A stretch of DNA of 64,000 nucleotides from Acanthosoma haemorrhoidale. Taxonomy: Eukaryota; Arthropoda; Insecta; Hemiptera; Acanthosomatidae. Under the pieces are notes generated by a model that was not told the DNA's origin, did no database searches, and saw only the letters and a program-made list of their open reading frames with translations. The DNA lies in assembly GCA_930367205.1 (NCBI GenBank), contig OV884014.1, positions 112,047,138 through 112,111,137 of the forward strand. The letters are read 5' to 3'. The first letter of the stretch is position 1. Each line of letters starts with the position of its first letter. Made by a program: the position numbers and the translations under genes. Below are positions 21,270 to 32,547 of this stretch, in pieces.

Positions 21270-21380
21270 TTTATTGTGCAATAATTACAATCTGCCTTTT
21301 ATAAGGCAATAATAATACAGATAAATGATCTCATTCATACCATATTTACAGTATCATTCACTCGCTCATTCATACAATAG
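21270..21380 (-). mobile_element. J1 3' end fragment
   Basis: On the minus strand it runs from GAATGAGCGAGTGAATG to the two-tier 3' hairpin and the CACAATAAAG end. The hairpin is of the TGCC-loop-GGCA type, with the loop extended. Confidence 0.78.
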
Positions 21381-22402
21381 GTAGCTAAAAATTATACAAT
21401 TATCGGTCAAATACGAAAGACGACTCAAATCCGGCACTTACCGAATACCTAAATTAATTATTATATGACTTATTTCCCTAAAACTATTAAATATTGTAGA
21501 TATGTATGGTGTTATTTCCATTGATCCTTATTCGGAGCAGTTCTATATAAGCTCTATTCGACCTTGTAATAATTAATATTTTTTCAATATATTTGTCCCT
21601 CTTTTGCTGTTGGTACATAGTCATTTATTAGTTAAATGCTATGTTGTTGTTTTTTGTCAACTAGGCAATGCTAATTTGTTCGTTCTTGCCTTCTTGTTAT
21701 TCTTATGGCACAATACCCTTTTTCTTTTCATTTTTCATTCCATTATAACCATAATGCTTAAGAGGGCAGATAGGTTGTCATAGATATGCCTATTCAAATA
21801 TTCCATCGCTCTGAATAAGTATCGAAGAATTTCCTCGACCGAGATCGGAGCGGGATTACGGACCGCCTCAAACGAATTGTGCAGATTCCTAAGTCGTTCA
21901 CAAAGCGGTGGGACTTACCACGGCTCAGGACTTACTGCACGCCTCCAATTAGGGGCTTTGAAAGGTAGACTGACTTCGAAGAGACTAAGTCCTTCTATTA
22001 ATGAGAGAATCCGTCTTAGCACTTCTTCTCTGTCAGTCATTCAGATGCTTAATAATTATCTGACAAAATATCCCAGTAAAAAGTATTTAGGCTGTACTTA
22101 ATAAACCATCGTCAACAAATTGGGTACACTTTTTTAAAAGCGGATTAAAATATTTCGTCTTAATTAAAAAATAAATTGTAGAAAATACAGTGGTTCTGCC
22201 TGGTGTGAAGCGGTTAGTGGTCTCGACCTAACAAGCTCTGCAGCCTGGTGGTTAACGAGGGGGCTCAGGGTCCGTTTTTTAATTGCTTATGGGCAAAATC
22301 GAAAGAAGGGTATGCCTTGAACAAAAACTAAGCTCAACTATTATTGCGCAATTATAACAAATCACAACAACCCTAAATTAAAACTACTCAAGTGCTGGGT
22401 TA
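21381..22402. other. Unassigned DNA
   Basis: Positions about 21830-22100 are GC-richer and include a 74-codon frame (21877-22101) that I do not recognise. The remainder is AT-rich. Confidence 0.4.
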
Positions 22403-23226
22403 TAAAGGGTGTCCCAGAATTAACGCAAGATTTTAATTGGCCGCCATATGTGCAGTAAAGTGCTGGCAACCCTAAAAAAAAAACAATTTGACAGCTGACA
22501 GTTTAGGGTTAGTAAAAATGGAGCGTTGCACGATAGAACAACGTGTCTTTATTGTTGAACATTATCTCAAAAATAATGAAAGTTTGGCGGCCGCAGTTTA
22601 AAAATTTCATACAAAATATGGTCGGAATAGTGTTTTGACTTCATCAAATGTGAAGAGATTAATTGAAAAATTTAGGGAGACTGGATCAGTTGGAGACACT
22701 AAACACACTGGTCGTCCAAAAACAAGCCGTTCAAATTGTCAATATCGAAGCAGTGCGTGAGAGCGTTGCTGAAAATCCAGGAACATCAATTTGGCGTCGT
22801 AAACACTGTTCTTTGTGCCGAAATTGGATGATATTGATGTGGCCAAGTTGTGTTTTCAACAAGATGGTGCCACATGCCATACAGCCCATGAAACAATTCA
22901 AATATTGCATGAGACATTTCCAGGTCGTGTACTCTCTCGTTTCGGTGATCAGAATTGGCCCCCTAGATCGTGTCATTTAACATCTTTAGATATCTTTTTA
23001 TGGGGTTATTTGAAGTCAAAGGTGTATGTCAACAAGCCCTCATCCACCCGTGCATTAAAACAGGAAATTCAACCACATTTATGCCAAATGGTCATGGAAA
23101 ATTTCGACAAAAAAGTACGTATGTGCCAGCAAAGTAATGGAGGCATATCTGTAATAACAACAAAAATACTAAAAACTGTGTTTCCTATTTAAATCAAATC
23201 TTGCGTTAATTCTGGGACACCCTTAA
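22403..23226 (+). mobile_element. T1 transposon, complete ends, internal deletion
   Basis: Inverted ends read AAGGGTGTCCCAGAATTAAC on the left and the mirror GTTAATTCTGGGACACCCTT on the right, with TA at or next to each boundary. The family belongs to the IS630-Tc1-mariner superfamily. At about 820 bp it lacks the middle of the transposase, at the same junction as the copy at 32.5 kb. Stops also occur in the N-terminal part. Confidence 0.88.
22518..23190 (+). pseudogene. T1 transposase, internally deleted
   Basis: It starts at the ATG at 22518 (MERCTIEQRVFIVEHYLKNN), an N-terminal helix-turn-helix domain of the kind often annotated DUF4817 in insects. A stop follows NESLAAAV; the frame continues as KFHTKYGRNS, FRETGSVGDTKHTGRP and VRESVAENPGTS. 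It then joins PKLDDIDVAKLCFQQDGATC, holding the second catalytic Asp, and ends with the third-Asp region (normally PRSCDLTPLDFFLWGY, here CHLTSLDIFLWGY) and FDKKVRMCQQ. The first catalytic Asp region, about 120 residues, is gone. A frameshift separates the two halves. It cannot catalyse transposition. Confidence 0.88.
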
Positions 23227-23836
23227 ACTTAAATTAACACAAAAGCTAGCAAATGTGATCATAAAACATACAGGCGGACCCACAAAAAAACGAAGTGCAC
23301 ATGAATGAAAAGTATAGCCTCTTCCTTCGGGCAGCAAGCCTCGAGTAATTTCGAACACATCTCCTAATTAATATTATCATAATAAGCATTAAAATAAGAC
23401 ATTTTTTATCTAGATAGATACTCCACTCAATCAATGTCAAAAATCTGCAAAATCAACTTTATTTAACTGTAACGTGGCGTAAATTGTATAGGTTATTCCA
23501 CTTTTTTTTTTCTTTTTTTTAAAATCGCAGAAATTATAAAAAAAATTTCTTCAATAACTCCACTGTAGCTAGGGCTACCGAAAAATAAAAATAAGACAAA
23601 ACAGTCAAAAATCGTGACGTAAGTGACAAAATTACCTTATTACGTCCGGAACATTGGTTTTTATTCCAGTGGCATACTTACAAAATGGCAGCACACCATA
23701 CCTAGATTAGCTGTTGGTACCTCAGCAGTATGTTCAAAATATATTTCGCGTAATTTGTATTCTAATATTTAAATATATTTCTTGATTCGTTCAACAATAA
23801 CCCGCACATTTGTATTTTTAGGGTTAAAATCTAATA
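23227..23836. other. Unassigned DNA
   Basis: AT-rich sequence without a recognised gene or repeat; T runs near 23500. Confidence 0.4.
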
Positions 23837-24270
23837 CCATAGTAACCTATCCAACCACCCTAAAACCCTTACCACAGTCATTGCACTGCACCACTCATCC
23901 CTATAATCCTCCTCGGAGACTAAAACGGCAGTGGCCTCTTGACCTGCTATAAATGCGTAACAGTGGGAGTCCTGGCAATGACCAGTTTCTCTAACCATGT
24001 CCTGAGCGTCTGTGGCTCACGCGCTTTTGGTCAGCCTCCGCTGGCTCTTATCCGGTGGCGCGGCTGACGGAGGAGCGTGGACTTCCCAAGACTCCGCTTC
24101 CTCCTTTGCACGCGAGGGAGGTGACAACCATGTTGACTTGGGGGGCCTCTGGGCTGTTTGTATATATAGAATGAGCGAGTGAATGAAAATTGTAAATTGG
24201 TCTGAATGAGATCATTTATCACAATTACTTATAGCCCAATCAGGCAGATTGTAATTTTATCTCAATAAAA
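23837..24270 (+). mobile_element. J1 copy, 5'-truncated, full 3' end
   Basis: It starts just before the end of ORF2 and has a nearly complete 3' UTR. The 3' hairpin reads AATTAC...GCC-CAATCA-GGC...GTAATT, followed by CTCAATAAA. The coding part ends at NPPRRLKRQWPLDLL. It is one of the better preserved 3' ends. Confidence 0.85.
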
Positions 24271-24591
24271 ATTGTTATAAAACTTAAAAAATCTGATAAA
24301 ATATTTACTACAAGTAAAAAATCACAACTACTCTTTTTAAGCTTTATTATCCTATTAGAACAAACAAGAAATAACACAATATACTTATAAACAAACTGTT
24401 GAACATGAATAAAGTGAAAACTTTGCTGGAGTAAACCTTTGCACTGAGGAGTTTACAGGGCTCTGTGGTTCCGTGTAGCTCAAAGCTCTTTGATATTTTA
24501 ACAAGTAAAGAAAATTAATATTATTACGAAATTTGATAAGAAAAATCATCAACGGTGTTGTATAGCCATTTAACAAGTTACATTGTTAGGT
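24271..24591. other. Unassigned AT-rich DNA
   Basis: No gene or known repeat was recognised. Confidence 0.4.
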
Positions 24592-25005
24592 GCAAGTCTT
24601 GCCCACTAGTTTCTTTGAATTCTATTCCTCTCCCTGTACCCGAGACAGTACAATACTTAGGCAACCATTTCGACAAACGGCTGAACTGGAACCCACATAC
24701 GAGACTAAAATGACAAGAACTAAACAGGCTTTGGACAACTGTACAGACTATTTCAAAGGACATCCCATCTCTCAATAGAAAATAAACTACTAATCTACAA
24801 AGTTATACTTAAGCCAATCTGGACATACGGAATAGAGCTATGGGGGACACCAAAAAGTCGAACATCAAGCGTATCCAATCCTTTCAATCAAAAGTCCTGA
24901 GAACAACAGTAATGAAAATTGTAAATATGGTATGATGAGAGCATTAATCTCAATTACATATTGCCTAATAAGGCAGATTCTAATTTTAGCACAATAAAGA
25001 ATATA
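24592..25005 (+). mobile_element. J1 copy, internally deleted; first of a head-to-tail pair
   Basis: It begins in ORF2 (CCCGAGACAGTACAATACTT; frameshifted), passes through LLIYKVILKPIWTYGIELWG, and jumps from GAGAACAACAGT straight to the late 3' UTR (ATGAAAATTGTAAATATGG). It ends with the TGCC-TAATAA-GGCA hairpin and AGCACAATAAAGAAT. The next J1 copy follows after a short AT-rich spacer. Confidence 0.83.
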
Positions 25006-25372
25006 AAAAATATATATTTGAACTGTAATTACTAATCTACAAAGTTATAAATAAGCCAATCTGGACATACGGAATAGAGCTATGGGGAATAGCGAAAAAG
25101 TCGAACATCAAGCGTATCCAATCCTTTCAATCAAAAGTCCTGAGAACAATAGTAAATGCCCCTTATTACGTCAGCAACAAAACCCTTCATAACGATCTTA
25201 ATATACCTTACATTCTCTAACTCATCCCTTCCAAGTTTATGAAATTACAAAGTAACCTATCCAACCACCCTAATCCCCTAGCACAGTCATTGCACTGCAC
25301 CACTCATCCCTATAATCCTCCTCGGAGATTGAAACGGCAGTGGCCTCTTGACCTGCTATAGATGCATGGGCG
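25006..25372 (+). mobile_element. J1 copy, second of a head-to-tail pair
   Basis: After the spacer ATAAAAAATATATATTTGAA this copy starts at TACTAATCTACAAAG in ORF2 and ends at the ORF2 stop region (CTTGACCTGCTATAGATGC). The 3' UTR is missing. The spacer and start point are the same as those of the pair at 43.29 kb. Confidence 0.83.
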
Positions 25373-27029
25373 TTGGTATCGAGTCCTCTTACTGCTCGTG
25401 AAGCTTTTCAAACTCTCTCGGAGTAAATTAAGTGGTAAGTTGGTACAATGAACTAGTACGAGGACAGGTTATTTGTAACAAAATATTTTAAACAATTCAA
25501 CAGTTAATGTAATAAATAATGTAAAAGAGATCTTATTTAACAACTTTGCATATTTAGTAGAGTAATTAATTTGAATGCTCTTTTTGTTTCTTGCCAGATA
25601 TAAACTTTCCTGGTTTTGTATGTAGACGGTTTTTTTAAAGATAATTGCGTATTTGTCGCTATTTATAAAAAAATAACTAGAAACGACATTGTTGAAGCAC
25701 TGGAGCAATCAGTGACCAGGAAAATGCTTACGAGCATCCAGTGACAAAGAAACAATCGCTAGGTCAGTTAGTTATGGAAACGATATTATTTATGTTGAAG
25801 CATGTGAAATTTAATTCAGCATTATAATCTTCCATAAAAATGTGTATCTTGTGATGTTTCAACTTCTAGTAGTTTATTAACAGGCAACATTACAACAACC
25901 AGGAAAAAAAATTGAACAATCCCAATAAGTAAAAAAAAATGTATCATAAAAAACATTTAGCTAAATGTAAATCGTATGCTTACTAAGTACCTATGAGCCA
26001 TGAGAGTTGTCATCGCTCAAAATTAAATACAATATATATAAACAAAATATTTAAAACAAAGAGCAACAATTAATTGCCACGCCAGCGAGGAAATAGTCAT
26101 TGTATACAGTCCATGTTAGTTAGTCACCACTTTCTAGCAATTAGTTACATGGGAGTTATTACGTATAACAGTTCCAAGTTCTGTTACATATGTTTAATAT
26201 GATGTGACTAACTGTTGCCTGTGCATTCCACCAACATATTTCTATCATCCATATACAGTTTACATGTTTTCTTTTCATAGTGTGTTATTTCATAAGAATA
26301 CATAACTGGCAGAATCTCATGGGATAATTAAACGTTAGCAGTTAAGCTCGTTTCATCAAAGGTTGATGTCACTAATGGGATATTATGATCTGACCTAATT
26401 ATGCCAAAACCAGATAATTAATCGTACAAGATACTCTAAACATTGTGTTCCGCCAAAGGTGTTAGAAAGTGCTATGTCGTAAGATCTCTCTCCGACTAAA
26501 TACACACACGACACGATTGACATACCCATAATACCCCCTGATAGACTCGTCAGAGCGATGAAACAATCGCGCTCGCACAAAAGGCGGGAGACAAGAGCGG
26601 CTAAAAGACAAAGCTCAGAGCCCTTGAAGGATGGCACAATGACGGAGCCAGTGCCGCCACAATGGCCAATGCCTCCTATACAGGAGAGGCAGGAGGTTAC
26701 GACGGCGAAAGTACTTTCCCCGATCAGCTGATAATGGCGGGAGTGGAAAGTCCTCCCGCTGAAAAGCCATCGGCCGGTAACAAGCTGTTCTTGCCAGCCG
26801 CGGAGGTACAGAGGCTAATGGGAGCTATCCCCGTCCGGATCAGTGTGGACTCGTCAGCAACCACTGGCTAAAAGAGCGCTACCCTAATTGAGGGGTAGAA
26901 CAGACAAGCAGAGGTTCATTAGAGCTTGGAGCTATTTTTCTTCCCTTAATGAGAAACATCTTTTATGAAGAACATTCCAGTGGGTTCGAATCACGTGATC
27001 TTTTTATCAATATTTCACGTATTTCAATA
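25373..27029. other. Unassigned DNA with a GC-richer patch
   Basis: Most is AT-rich. Positions about 26460-26930 are GC-richer. A frame from the ATG at 26640 reads MTEPVPPQWPMPPIQ, and an overlapping frame at 26662-26871 reads 69 residues ending IPVRISVDSSATTG. The proline- and alanine-rich style would suit a broken gag-like ORF1 of a retroelement, but I cannot confirm this. Confidence 0.35.
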
Positions 27030-27130
27030 TAATGTAGCGACGCTACAGGATATACAAAAATAATTTGTAAATAAACTCACCTGAGGATCTATAAATGTAT
27101 AGAATTATCTGTAAATTTAAAGGGACTATG
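27030..27130 (+). mobile_element. J2 3' end fragment
   Basis: Only the last 100 bp of J2 remain, including the hairpin TGTAGC-GAC-GCTACA at 27033-27047 and AAATTTAAAGGGACTATG. A run of G follows instead of the usual A tail. Confidence 0.82.
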
Positions 27131-28683
27131 GGGGGGGGGAGCAGGGAAGAACAGTAAGAAGGAATAATAATAATATAAATAAATTGAGAATAAAAAAAAT
27201 AATATAAATATAGTATGTAATTTGTAGAATGTTACTTCCTTAATACGGGGAAGCTGCCATAATGAAGAACGGTTGGCAAAGTTCTCTGACGCGTTGAAGG
27301 GTACGGTACACACTTTAATGTGCCTCGACCCTTTTCCAGTTTAGGTAATGGGAATTGGCCATGCTTGGCGGTATATATCTCATTAGGGACAGAAGTCATT
27401 TTGAACGAAGTAAGGAACAAATATTTAAGTAAAGACTATTTACATGTGTAAGTCGACGCTATAAAAGCTAATGTAAGGCCTTGGCAGCATAACTGGCCGT
27501 ATAGTGCGCAGTTCGCATGGCGCTCGCGGCGCAAGCACTTTATGGCCATAGGAGAGATAAAACCTCGGCTATCTACGGCGCCGTATAATAAACATGAAGG
27601 ATAAACTGCGCAGGAGGGGGGGATATATGCTGCCCATGCACTTCCTTATTTCCAATCATAAAAGGGGAAGAGGTTGACAGTCCATAGGTTCTTTTCTCGG
27701 ACACCTTCCCACCCCTGAGGGAGGTTCCGGGAGGGAAATGGCAGCCAAGAACAGGCCGTCCTAATAACATTTCATGAGATGACAATGATCATTAGAAATT
27801 GAATAGAATTTTAGAATTTAACTGTGATTTTCAGGGATTCTTTGTTTGCTTGTGAGCGTTGAAGCTATAGTCAAAATATTTTACATTTGATATATCCATG
27901 ACATTAATTACGCCATAGATAATTGTGAAACATGATATTACTGTATACGAACATACATTTCAGACCATGATTCCTCTATGTCACCCAAAAAATGTCACTA
28001 TTCGTGACCCAGGCAAGATTGAAGATATCCTCCAATCAACTCACGCAATATAATATCACGGCTACATAGGAGCAGTGGTTACTGAAGGAGAGAGCCGCAG
28101 ACGCTCAGGACACGAGGAGAGCAAATTCCAGTTCAGAGCTATCATAGGCTACTCCGCTTTAAGCTCCGAGGAGGGTTGTAGGTATGCTTGAAAGTGGTAT
28201 TGGATAATGGGTATTTTAAGGTCGTTTTATTTGTTACATATAAAAGTGCATTAAGTGGCGCTCTCAGGACTCTAGATTTGAAGGCATCGATTCACTTCCT
28301 CTCTAATAAGCCTCCTACGTAAATTCCAGGTTAATCTTTTGTCAAGATAGAATCACACTATGCCTGGTTCATTTTCGTTCAAATTTGGATCAAATCTTCA
28401 ATTTCATCTGAATTAACAATAGAATATTATGTCGAAGCCTCGTATTAAGCACAGCCTCACCTCTACAATTATCAAGTGCATAGACTTAGAGAAATCCTTA
28501 CATAATCGTTATACCAACTCTGGATTATAATAAAAATGACGTTAAATTTGTTACAGTTATTTTATAATATAATTATCAATTACGGGCATAAAGTATTCGA
28601 CAAATAAATAGTTGACTGTGAAGTTTAATTAATTGTTTATCGTAATATGTACGTCAAGCTGTCATAAGCAACATGTGGAGTGG
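27131..28683. other. Unassigned DNA
   Basis: A G run at about 27131-27139 and a GC-richer patch at about 27470-27780 stand out. The open frames in the patch, on the minus strand, are not recognised. No known repeat was seen. Confidence 0.4.
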
Positions 28684-29610
28684 GTTTTTTTTCCCCTTAA
28701 CCCCTGAATTTATTAACATTTTTACAAATTTGAATTTACAATTACTCCTCTTACTGCGATGCGCTGATGCATTCGAAGGAGGTTGGGTTACATAGCAATA
28801 TCAGGTTGACGTTAAAATTACAATGCAATGTATAAATGCTAGGTGATAGGTCTCACCTTCTGTTTACAATTTAGGAGAAAAACTTACAAACTAAAACCTA
28901 AATCTAGAACCTAAGACTAAAGCGTTCCTGCCTCGACCGCGTCTTCATTGATGGGGGAACAGAGCGGGGGTTATCGTGTTAAACACCAGGTTTGTCAAGT
29001 ACTATAGGGAGTCGAAAAATTTGATATGTCTACGTTGAATGACTTCATGCACCGTAGGCAGTTCAAAGATCTCGTGAAGCTCACTGTTGCTCCGCTGCTC
29101 GAATGAAGTACCTCTGACCACTTTCATCAGTATGCCGTTTTGAAATTGTTGGAGTCTCGCTGTCGCTTCAGTCAAATGACTAAAAAGCGGTGCACCATAC
29201 AGCAGAGTAGACCTGAGTACAGTATTATATATCATGAGCTTGTGGCGCAGTGATAGATTGTGGGAAGTCAATAAATGCGTAAGCCGGTAAGACTTCTGTC
29301 GTGTTTCAACTTCTATGCAACATGGTTACTAAAACGGAGGTGTCTGTCCATTTTAATTCCCAGATATACTAGGTTGTTGGCTGGTGAATTTTGCTGCGTT
29401 CCTACTATGTAACTAGTAGGTAGTGGACTTTTTCCCTTTTGGAAAGAGAAAATTACGCAGTCAGTCTTACCCACGTTTACAGAGATATTGAGTCTCCCCA
29501 ATCTCTTACAGACTACTTCAACCAGTCTTAGAGCTACATTGACGGGCGCTCATGCTGCTACTTTACACCGCTATGCCATCTGTAAAAGGAGCACTTGTCG
29601 TGTTTTTATA
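28684..29610 (-). mobile_element. J2 copy, minus strand, with RT remnants
   Basis: On the minus strand this longer copy begins near the RT active site, here decayed to FTDG, and continues through GRLNISVNVGKTDCVIFSFQ, LVYLGIKMDRHLR, LMIYNTVLRSTLLYGAPLF and SELHEIFELPTV to a 3' end that matches the copy at 0.9-1.5 kb. A T run at 28684-28694 is the reverse of its poly(A) tail. Several frameshifts break the reading frame. Confidence 0.85.
29002..29501 (-). pseudogene. J2 reverse transcriptase, C-terminal half, frameshifted
   Basis: Two frames cover this region on the minus strand. The upstream one (29501 to 29313) reads GRLNISVNVGKTDCVIFSFQ, the segment just after the RT active site in jockey-type proteins, followed by LVYLGIKMDRHLRF. 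The downstream one (29271 to 29002) reads LSLRHKLMIYNTVLRSTLLY, FQNGILMKVVRGTSFEQRSN and RRHIKFFDSL. The two do not share a frame. In the living element this protein copies its RNA at a nicked target. The catalytic Asp pair upstream is mutated here. A decayed relic. Confidence 0.8.
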
Positions 29611-30476
29611 TCGGGATGTGGAACGTTTTTGAACTAAATGTAAATATTTCAGGCAGTTCTTATTTAATTGTTGGGAAGGCGTTTAATCTGGAAAGAATTT
29701 TGATTCAATTTTGTTAACTTTTTTTTTTCATTAGGAAAGCACTGTATAGGATCACGCGCGGTTTTAAAGTGCCCTAAAGCCTTTGATGAAACAGGAACCC
29801 ATCGAGTCATTGTGTTTGGATTTGGTCTTGGTAGTTTTAGTCAATACATTAAACAGAAGTCTGAGATACAGTTGACTAACTGATAACGAAAATTAATAAT
29901 AAAAATTAATAAACGGCTAACTGTATCATAAAAAGATTTACGTGAAGGTGGGAAGACAGTAGGCGGCCGAGGCCAGGATGGGCCAGTGGGAGCAAAGATC
30001 GCACAAATCTCTAGAGGAATCAGAGAATTAAATGTCATTTAGGCGAGGGGGGGTGGAGTAATTAAAATAAATAAATAGTGATAGCTACACGACACCCACT
30101 GGGACCAGGGGGCCGTTAAATACTTCATTAACGGAAACAGCTGATTTATACCCTAGCGGTCGTTTGTAGCTGTCATATCCAGGAGGCGGTCGAGTCCCTA
30201 TATAGCAGGCATTGGCAGAGGAAGTGGTCCACTGGCGTGGGCGGTTCGGTCACTGCCCTCTTCCTCTGCGACACTTCCTCTTCGTATCCCAGAAATTCGC
30301 CATTTTTTTTTTTTCTGTTTGGCAGTAGATTGTTATCTGATGCATCCAGGGCGTTAACTTGAACCAGGCTTAGGAGGTCCTTGTTTTTTCGAATGTATCC
30401 AACCACGTTTTGTCAACTGTAAATCATTCGAGGTACTTGCGCAGCCGCATTTGTCCAGTCCGAAGGTAGAGGCCTT
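29611..30476. other. Unassigned DNA
   Basis: A 77-codon minus-strand frame (30406 to 30173) ends HFLCQCLLYRDSTASWI, which has a faint likeness to the cysteine-histidine tail of some LINE proteins. This is not enough to name it. The rest shows nothing recognisable. Confidence 0.35.
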
Positions 30477-31050
30477 TGTTGTGGCCAGCTCTTCATTATG
30501 AATAATTATAAGTTCTCCTCTTATCAGACCTCGTATCTATGTCATCAAATGAATATCAGAAAATATGTATCCATGTTTCAATATGTTCAATAAGGTTATG
30601 ACGTCAGGTGGGAACCCATCCCCACCACAGCTGGCCACCTATATAAGCCCCGGAATTAGACGGAATTAGCATAGCGAAAAGGACCGTCACTTGGAACACT
30701 TCTCTCTCCTCTCTCTCTGCACTGGCGCTTGCTTCTCTACTTAAACTAGGGTCTTCTCATTCAACTAGCTCTGCATCTCTCTCCTAACCTCGCTATGTTT
30801 TAGTCCGGCGTTGTCAGACCCCACGCTTTTCTAGTGGGAATCTCTGCCTTCGTCTCGCTAAATCTAGCTTGCTAGGTACCAGTAGCGTCTCCCACGTCAA
30901 TCGAGTCTGCTTCTCTCCGGTTCACACTCTCCTTTGGGATCCGAACGGTTTTCACCTACCCTTAGACACCGAGTGTGAATTCGTGGACATTCCAAGCTAC
31001 AACAAACTACCTACCTACCTCTTAACCATTTTCCCGTCCGCTTCATGACC
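30477..31050 (+). mobile_element. LTR with LTR-B U3 and LTR-A-like downstream region, truncated
   Basis: It begins TGTTGTGGCC, like the solo LTR at 1639-1993, and shares AATATCAGAAAATATGTA and the TATA box with it. From about 30780 it instead matches the LTR-A copies at 20.5 and 51.9 kb (TCGCTATGTTTTAGTCCGGC, CCGGTTCACACTC, GAGTGTGAATTCGTGG). The end is lost near 31050, with no CCCGACA terminus or target duplication. Confidence 0.78.
30640..30647 (+). promoter_or_regulatory. Putative LTR TATA box
   Basis: TATATAAG is preceded by CCACC and followed by CCCC, with the same context as CTATAAGCC in the related solo LTR at 1.6 kb. Confidence 0.45.
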
Positions 31051-32547
31051 TAAGGAAGCTTAGTTACAAATTGTATTTTGCACAAAATTGCACTGTTTGA
31101 TTGACAGTCATCTAACTTTTTTTTTTTGTTTTTGAAGCAAAAATCTGAGAGAAAATCAACTAAATTAAAATCTATTCAGAAATGAACTAATTATTTTTAT
31201 ATTAAATTGCTGTTTGATTTAATTAGTAAATTTAATTGTAGAGAAATGATAATATTAGCGTCAAGATTGGAAAAGATCGTAACTCATTGCACGGATGATT
31301 AAACACCGAGAGTCAAAAACCGCTGACGACAATCTCTTAAAACAATTAAGTGACTCCATTAACAGAAAAAAGATTCAACTCCTACAAAAATTTCCCAAAA
31401 ACTTCGGTAGATGAAGAACGTTTCTTTTCAATGTTAAATGATTAGTGGCAACATTTTATAAAAAAAATTTGTGAATTTTTATGAAAGTGTTAAAAATTAA
31501 CTTTTTCTAATATTGTTTATTCACTACTATTACTTTAAAAATATTTCGTACAACAATATGTAAATACATGTCTTTCTTGCATCACGTATTATTAATGATT
31601 TTTTTTATTTATTTATTACACCAAAAAAGTTTTCGAATTTAATTTGATTCAACATAGATACTCAGGTGTTATATACACGATTTTACACATTTTTGATTTT
31701 TTTCCTCTGCGATTTTGCACTATTTTAATTTTTTACTGCACGAAAATCCGGTCTCTAGTCATGATTTTTCCAACTGCACCGAAGCGATTTCGTTCGTTCT
31801 TTAAAATATATTTAAAATAAAAAGTAATAAAATTAAATATATATATTTGATATCCTTCCTACTCAGTATTTTCTGTAATGCCGCTTTTATTTTCAGAATC
31901 CTCGATATGCTGCAAACAGGATTATTTTGGAAAGAAACAGGCCACTACTACTACACCGATCGACTGTGCTTTTAAGTTCCTTTAAGACGATATTACTAAC
32001 ATTTTCAATGACACAATTTACTTATGAGACATAGCTTGAGAAATGAAAACTGCAATTACATATTACAGTTTATATAAGATGACCTGCTCGATACCAAAAA
32101 ATAAAAAAGATTTTTTTTTAATAAAATAATTAATTTTAATGGTTATGTCAATTCCCGATTAGACCTCGATGTAAACTTTCATGTCTTTAGTAGTTTGAAA
32201 AGAGGACTCACTATCTCTACGACAGACAGACAAGTGTACCTTTGTTCTTCACAGCCACTAAAAATGTTTTTGTACATTTATTTATACATCACTACATTTT
32301 AACCCGAAATGTTTTATATTATGCATTACTGGAGAATTTGTTTGGAAATGTTTATGAAAGTGTACTATGCAGGTATTCTGTTAGTTTATTCCACTTTTAG
32401 TTTTCTTGTCATCTCTTCAAAGAATAAAATATATTATATAATTATGATCATAGTCGGCTGCCTATATAGATTTGAATATATTTATTCAGATCCGGAAGTG
32501 TCGGTGAAAGAAAGAGGTTAGATTCTCATCAGGTGTATTTACGAAAT
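31051..32547. other. Unassigned AT-rich DNA
   Basis: Very AT-rich with many homopolymer runs. The 70-codon frame at 32309-32521 is hydrophobic but not recognisable. Confidence 0.4.
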
